From contig JABMCL010003092.1 of assembly GCA_018857735.1 (NCBI GenBank), forward strand, positions 667,001 to 731,000: a DNA stretch of 64,000 bases, read 5' to 3'. The stretch is from Alviniconcha marisindica. Lineage: Eukaryota > Mollusca > Gastropoda > Provannidae. The notes beneath the pieces are model-generated. The model saw nothing but the letters and a program-made list of their open reading frames with translations, made no database searches and was not told the DNA's origin. The translations under genes and the position numbers were made by a program. Below are positions 58,078-64,000 of the stretch, one piece after another (positions within the stretch are counted from its first letter, which is position 1; each line of letters opens with the position of its first letter).

Positions 58078-58560
58078 ATATAAATTCCACAAATCTGTCC
58101 ATCTCTGTAGACTAATGATGTCCTCCTGTATTCTACCAGCATTATTGGTTGAATGATAAATTCTTGTATCATCAGCAAAGACTTTACAACAGCTTTGAAC
58201 ACAATCAGGCAAGTCATTTATAAAAATTGTAAACAGTATAGTAACCAAAACACTTCCCTGGGGTATGCTGCTTAAAACCTTGGTCACTGGTGAGTAATGG
58301 TTCCTTACCCTCTCTCTCTCTCTGATGTCTGTTAGTTAGGAAAACTTTTATCCATTTAAAAATATTCCCTGTTATCCCATATGTGGCTAATTTACTTAGA
58401 AGCCTCTGATGAGGGACTGAATCAAATGCTTTTTTGAAATCCAGATATATATATACTATATTGATGGGATGCCCTAACTAGCAGTAGTTGCATAATACAT
58501 GATCTCTGTTTTGCATGATAAACCAAAGCCAAGCTGCCTACCAACACTGGCAAAAACAAT
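58078..58560 (-). mobile_element. LINE reverse transcriptase core, split from its 3' part by an insertion
   Basis: The minus strand reads YLDFKKAFDSVPHQRLLSKL (motif A), ATYGITGNIFKWIKVFLTN, then after a short (GA)n disruption IPQGSVLVTILFTIFINDLP and the catalytic FADD in CKVFADDTRIYH, followed by LQRWTDLWNL. It then breaks at 58077, where the inserted element begins. The continuation is at 56295. Confidence 0.85.
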
Positions 58561-58890
58561 AACATACAACTGAAGCCTGTCTATTAAAATAGATGGGCTT
58601 TGATACAACTGGCACCTGCCTAGAACTTTGTAGAAGGTTTATGTTGCAAAGCTTATAGGTGGCCAGCAGCTAAGTTAGGAATGTGGGTGCATTCAACAAT
58701 GAAATAGACTTAAAATGCTTAGCTTCAACTTATCCAAGATGGGAAAAGGATAAAACATGTTCAACTTAGTTAAGATTTGACTTACTCATTTTTGACTTAT
58801 CTGTTTTAAAATTAGTCATACAAAGAGCAGCTTTGGTCAGGAAATTAAAAATGGTTCAACTCATGCATTTTTGACTTAAGCATATATTCA

Positions 58891-58925
<35 letters not shown>

Positions 58926-59103
58926 AGTAATACTAAAATGCCTAGTACCTGTAGTATTATCTTACACATTGTGACATAGTGTGATCTTTTTTCATGTAAT
59001 ACCAGTTTCCCTAAATCAGATGAATAAGATGAAAAACATTCTAAAAGGTGTAATGGTAGGTTATGTTTTTGATCAGAAACTTGTATTCTGTCTAACTTTG
59101 CAG

Positions 59104-59278
59104 GCTTTTCTTATTGATGCACCAGTGCTGGTTGACATAAAACATGGCTCAGTGCGATACAGGAAAGACCAGGATGCACCCACAATAAAAGGCAGAGAAA
59201 TGCCACATGAAGGCAGCACAGACTTGGAGCAGAAAAAACACTACTTCTATCACACACGCCTCAACAGTTTTGGTGCAG
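59104..59278 (+). CDS. second exon of the putative myristoylated protein gene
   Basis: After TCTAACTTTGCAG the frame reads, in phase 0, AFLIDAPVLVDIKHGSVRY, then KDQDAPTIKGREMP and KKHYFYHTRLNSFGAG. It ends in phase 1 before GTGATG. It is charged and hydrophilic, with beta-strand-like stretches (PVLVDIKHG, HYFYHTRL). No signal peptide or membrane segment. Codon use and splice sites look like a real exon. I do not recognise the domain. Confidence 0.8.
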
Positions 59279-59422
59279 GTGATGTGTATATGTCTATGTT
59301 TGTGTGCATGTTTGGTGGTGTGTATGCTGTTTATCACAGGGAAAAGATCAGAAGGCCATTGAATACAGTTCATAAATCAAGTTACATCAAAGTTACTGAC
59401 AGCCAAAATAGCAGGGAGAAAG

Positions 59423-59423
<1 letters not shown>

Positions 59424-59453
<30 letters not shown>

Positions 59454-59461
59454 GGGGGGGG
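59424..59461. repeat. (GT)n followed by 25-base poly-G
   Basis: GT units pass directly into 25 uninterrupted G (59437-59461), in intron 2 of the plus-strand gene. Confidence 0.95.
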
Positions 59462-59782
59462 CACATTAGAGTTTCAAGAATATGATTTGATAGGAACAGA
59501 CTGACCATGCTTTTCTTGCTGTGTGTCCTGGTCCAAGATCTGGAATGTGCATAAAACACAAAAGGTGGTCAGAATGCAAAAGGTGGACGTTAAAAATACT
59601 TACGATACCTCAGATTCTTTATTCACCAAGTTTAACAACAAAACGATGTCTTGAAAAGTGGTAAGCATACACACATAAGCAAATGACAACACTGACATTC
59701 GTCAGCTAAAACATAATTAAAGGTATACACCCATCCATACTACCAACAACACACAACACACACATGCACATGTATACGTATG

Positions 59783-59823
<41 letters not shown>

Positions 59824-59986
59824 ACACACTGATGCACACGCATGTGTGTGCACACACTTGTAAGTAACATTCCAATGTAAGATATAGTCCTATGTCTAAG
59901 ACAGAGTGAAGTAAAAGTTCAGCATACATGTACACACCCATACTCTTGCACTCACACACAAACACTCATGCACCCACACACATTCA

Positions 59987-60019
59987 AATACAAAGGAAAT
60001 GAACTGTGTGGTGTGGCAC
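59987..60019 (+). repeat. 33-bp exact direct repeat, left copy
   Basis: AATACAAAGGAAATGAACTG and the following 13 bases recur exactly at 60548-60580. The two copies bracket the exon at 60119-60343. Confidence 0.95.
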
Positions 60020-60118
60020 CACAAGAACTATTACCTGTGTATACAGTAAAATTCCTGTGGACAGTATTGTCAAATGTCTTGCCAGTTAATTCTAGCTCTG
60101 TGTTACTCTTTCATACAG

Positions 60119-60343
60119 ATGCAGACAAAACAAAAGAAGATTCCTTCAAGTTTTTCTACGTTACAAAGGGCCCATCCAAAGCACAGGGGAAGAAACTGTT
60201 CTACGTGTATGGTCAGGGTTGGACTGCTAAGGACAGTCTGCAGGTCAAGCCTACACAAACACTGGAAGAAGGCAGTGATTTTGCTTGGCCCAGTCGGCAT
60301 GGACCCAATGACCTTGTGTATCAAATGAAAATCATAAGTTCCA
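60119..60343 (+). CDS. third exon of the putative myristoylated protein gene
   Basis: TTACTCTTTCATACAG is followed, in phase 1, by DADKTKEDSFKFFYVTKG, then KKLFYVYGQGWTAKDSLQV and GSDFAWPSRHGPNDLVYQMK. It ends in phase 1 before GTGAGT. Aromatic-rich strands alternate with Gly/Pro turns, suggesting a compact beta-type domain shared with the second exon (residues about 31-164). The exon is bracketed by an exact 33-base direct repeat at 59987-60019 and 60548-60580. Family not recognised. Confidence 0.85.
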
Positions 60344-61467
60344 GTGAGTGACATATTGAGATTTTTGTTGCTGAATGATTCCTGATACCCAGGTTTGGTG
60401 TTATTTGTGCAAAGGTTAGGCAATGACACTTTTCAGTTAAGTTCAGTACAAGTTTTGGTGGAATGGAATATTCCTGTGTATGAAAACCTGCACAATAACA
60501 CTGCAGATCAACTCATTGTGAGTAATCCAGCAAAAGAAATAATATATAATACAAAGGAAATGAACTGTGTGGTGTGGCACATCACATTGAAAAAAAAGAA
60601 AAAAAAGCAAACATTGATCTGGTGTGGTTCAACCTTTGTATGAGTGTTACACTGTTAGCTACATGGTCTGGTTGGTGTGCTATGCCTTTTTTTGTCCTTT
60701 TTTAAAAACTTTAGTATATATTCAACAACAAAAATTTGATGCTCTCTGACCTTCACAATAAGTTTAATGTTGAATTTTACCTAGAGGTCTTTAAAAATTT
60801 GCAAAATTCCAGTCTCTGCTTAGAAGATGTCTTATCTTATCTTATCTTAGAAGATACCCATGTCTGGATCACCTTGACCTTATTTTGAGGTCACAGGCAT
60901 ATGGGAAGTAAAACAAAACTTAAGATAATTGTTCCCCAGTCTAGTTAAACTTTTCATGGATGTTGCATACATGGATAATTTGTTGTTGTTTTTAGTTTGA
61001 TTGTATTCAAGGCCAAATTTATGCCATTATGCAACAGAAACTTTATCTTTGGCTCATTCTTGAACTTAAGCGAGTTTGTTACTTTGTCAGGGATCATGCT
61101 CCGTTTTTGTTTGTTTTTGTTTTTAACTTATGCACAGCATATGCAAATGTGTCAAAAAGATGCATCAGGATCAATCATTTTTGCATCTATGTAAAACATG
61201 TAAAGCAGCAATTTGACCAGCCCGAACACTCCCCACATGCCCTCCAAATGACCCTGCTGCAATCCCCTACATAAGGTCCCTCCGTTCCAACGATCATCTG
61301 CCATCAGTGGATTTGTCCAGGTCCTTCAGTCTAGATCTACCAGTCTTTATGAATTGCTATTGACTGAAGTGCCTTTAGCACTGCACGGAACTGAAACTCG
61401 GCTTCAAGCAAATAGTAACAGCATTTAAAAAAATGCTGATAGGACAACTGCAATGTCATACATGCTG

Positions 61468-61538
<71 letters not shown>

Positions 61539-63310
61539 ATGTGTGAGAATCTGCTCTGGCACTATTTCAGCTGTCTGTCATAACAGCAATTTTTGTTTTC
61601 TCTTGTTGCCACTTTTGAAAAAATGAAAAAAAGAATGCAGCTTGCGGCCACTTTTACATTAACTCAACTCTGGCAGTTTCTTTCATGCTGATCAGAAGAG
61701 AAAAACAACAACAGTAAAACAGTGTTGCTGTTCTGTGTCATAATAGGTTGCTACTTTTAGCTACTGAAGGCTAGGGCAAGGAGGAAGGACATTTCAAGCA
61801 CAGCAAGGCACAGGCACTGCTGTGACTGTAGTCCCTTTTGGATTCATGTGTGGGTGGCAAGTCAGGGAACTAGCCCCTTGACTTTGCATATATGCATTAT
61901 GCGGCACAATCTGAAAAACACATATGTGGCATTCAAACTGTATAAAAATATGCATAAATCATGCCATACGTGTAATGGCATGCCCAGTCAGCCATGGTCA
62001 CATCAGAGTGAAATGTTATTGACTATATCACAAGGAAAAAATTGATTAACTGTGATGGTACGTATCACTTTGTGTTTGAAATGGATTTGAAAAAAGAAGT
62101 TGAATGAACTGAGAATATAAAAATATTGGTATTCCTCGCATTACGCAAAGCCTGCAAATCTTTCTTCTTCCTTTTTACCTGCTCCAGTCTTTAGAGAGAG
62201 AACACAGGCACTCAGTTCTGAGCCCATATGCATGATGGGCAAATAACTCCCCTAATCATGTTTATCATCTTAATGGTGATGACACTGAAAAAAATCAGCA
62301 TGCATAAAGCACAAACAGGGCTATCCTAATCATGTTTAAAGTTATAAACTCATTTTTCTGTGTTTTTAAGCAGCCAAACCCCATATAAAAATGGCAGCTC
62401 AGATGCTGTCATTACTGACAAAGGCAGGAGAAAACAAACACTTGTACGAGCTAACACTGCCCCACATACCAATGAAAGCTACAGATTATTCAAGCAAAAT
62501 TGGATTCATGCATCCAGACACATCCCAGTCAACACAGATGGCAGAGGAGACAAGAAAATCTTGAATGGGCAGAGTCACTAGGTCACTGACATCTGCTACA
62601 AATTGCCTCAAACTTTGAACTCTGAAGTGTTTTTTTGTTTTTCCAAGCATGTTGTTGCGGGGCATGAACTCTTGTCTTGCGACGTCCAATCAGTTTGGAG
62701 TTTTTGATGTTGTGTGCTTTGCATTGTTGGCAAAACAAGGGACTTTCCTGATCTGAAAATGAACAAAGCCATTAGCTATTTCTGTGGCTATTGACAACTC
62801 TTGCATGTGGAAGGAGAGCCAGACTTAATGACTCTTTCTAGTTCAGCAAATTGGGATTACGGGCTATCCACCTATAATTTAATTTGTGCATCATGCGCAT
62901 GGGCCCTGATCTGCAGAATTGACCTTACATTTTGTAGGTGCAGTACCACACCATGAGAGATTATTAAAGTGAACCCTTTCACACTTTTACATGATTAACT
63001 GACACAGTCAAATGACACATTCCTAGCCTTCAAACAAACCTTGGTGTTTTCTCAGATAATGTGTTGGTGAGATTGACCCTTCCCGCCGATGGCTTTCCCA
63101 TCATGTGCCTATTTGTTTGATAATTACCTCCAGCAACCTTACATATTTATACAAGTTCTGATGACCTCAACTATTTTCAGTATCATAGGAAATTTTTAAA
63201 AACAGTGAATTCTGTTATTCCATGTCAAATATGTGACTTGGTTACAAAGTGCATTTGCTGTTCTTATTACTTGATAATTATATTGTTACATAGCCCAATC
63301 TTGTTTGCAG
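60344..63310. other. intron of the plus-strand gene, no other gene seen
   Basis: Contains (CT)n at 61471-61533, a degenerate repeat-G-like stretch near 61975-62005 and otherwise unassigned sequence. No supported exon. Confidence 0.4.
60548..60580 (+). repeat. 33-bp exact direct repeat, right copy
   Basis: Right partner of 59987-60019, 561 bases away. Flanking bases differ on both sides. Confidence 0.95.
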
Positions 63311-63395
63311 CTCCAATGGAATGTGGAGACAGTGACTGGGAGGAGAATCATCTGTTGGAAGATATGGAGTCTACACCTGACCGATCCCACATACG
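63311..63395 (+). CDS. fourth exon of the putative myristoylated protein gene (gene continues right)
   Basis: After ATCTTGTTTGCAG the frame (phase 1) reads PMECGDSDWEENHLLEDMES, then TPDRSHIR, ending in phase 2 before GTATAA. It is strongly acidic, as in a flexible tail. Phase matches the previous exon. The donor is weak, but unspliced reading stops within three codons. The remaining exons must lie beyond 64000. Total visible coding length is 575 bases (191 codons plus two bases). Confidence 0.62.
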
Positions 63396-63824
63396 GTATA
63401 ATTAACTGGACTGGTAACAATTGATAACAGCTACAGGGATTGGCTCAGGATTTTTCTGGTCTATAATAGGTCACTGGACAAGTTCAACCAGGAAGCAATA
63501 AGTCTCTTTGGACATCAGTAGGTCAAACATTTTCAGTTGGGTGATGTTCCAAAAAAGGTGTTTCCAAATAAGGAAAGGTAGGGTGTAGCTTATTAAAAAA
63601 TACACAGACACATATTAGGGAAATAAACAGCTGTTGATGTCTGTAGTGTTGCACAAAACACATGATAATGATGTAACCTGACACAATGGTACTTGGATTC
63701 TATTCAAAATGACTGTGAAGGTTTCTGTAGTAATTACAGTGACACATGCATACACGCACGCATGCACACACACACACATACATTTCATATCAAACTCTGC
63801 AAAGTGAATACTTGCTTATGTCGA

Positions 63825-63965
63825 CCAGTACACCACTTTGGTGGATATTCAAAAACATGCTATAAAAAGCTAGTCACTCATGTAGAATCACATGCAATTG
63901 CAGTGAGTTTGCTCAAAGGCAGAGAATAGTGCAATATAAGTGATCAACGTAATGGACATTAGAGT
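63825..63965. repeat. dispersed repeat E copy 2, with TATA-like box
   Basis: Second copy of the repeat at 16405-16560, including TATAAAAAG at about 63861. It could be part of a transposon promoter or LTR; the ends are not defined. Confidence 0.6.
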
Positions 63966-64000
63966 AATTAACTCTGAAAAATGAACACTTGCTCAGCTAT

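Noticed and set aside
58407..58440. Hammerhead-like CTGATGAG
   Set aside because: It is part of the LINE reverse transcriptase coding region, and no matching GAAA core or stems were found.

Overview
This window looks like intron-rich genomic DNA of an invertebrate animal, most likely a mollusc (probably a gastropod). The case rests on small coding exons with canonical GT-AG borders scattered through long introns, many (CA)n, (GA)n and (TA)n microsatellites, minisatellites, decayed CR1/L2/jockey-type LINEs, tRNA-derived SINEs and a dead Tc1 transposase. The phylum is an inference; no species marker was seen. All exon calls were made by eye from reading frame, splice sites and phase matching between neighbouring exons.

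Left half, minus strand (about 28.75 kb leftward past position 1): thirteen exons join in phase into about 702 codons of a gp130/LIFR/Domeless-type class I cytokine receptor. The order is a candidate signal peptide, an Ig-like domain, a two-module cytokine-binding homology region with Cys...Cys-x-Trp signatures and a degenerate WSxWS-like motif, then three fibronectin type III (FN3) domains. The transmembrane and cytoplasmic parts must lie left of the window. A CpG-rich patch at 8.6-9.1 kb, inside one receptor intron, carries a candidate first exon of a small nested minus-strand gene with an AT-hook-like last exon.

Middle (29-54 kb): mostly repeats. There is a LINE with two frameshifts (30.6-33.4 kb), a Tc1 pseudogene (34.6-35.7 kb), two tRNA-SINE families, a 2.4-kb element with 22-bp perfect terminal inverted repeats that holds five spaced nuclear-receptor-like motifs (46.6-49.0 kb), and a lone candidate FN3 half-domain exon at 43.1 kb.

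Right end, plus strand (55.2 kb to beyond 64 kb): four phase-compatible exons encode the first 191 codons of a protein with an N-myristoylation-type start (MGSGASK) that I do not recognise. A short minus-strand candidate first exon 0.4 kb upstream suggests a bidirectional promoter at about 55 kb. Intron 1 of the plus-strand gene contains a LINE split by a 1.8-kb tandem-repeat-bearing element. An inverted second copy of that element lies at 50.8-52.7 kb and is itself split by an L2-type LINE with a clear AAAGCT target-site duplication.
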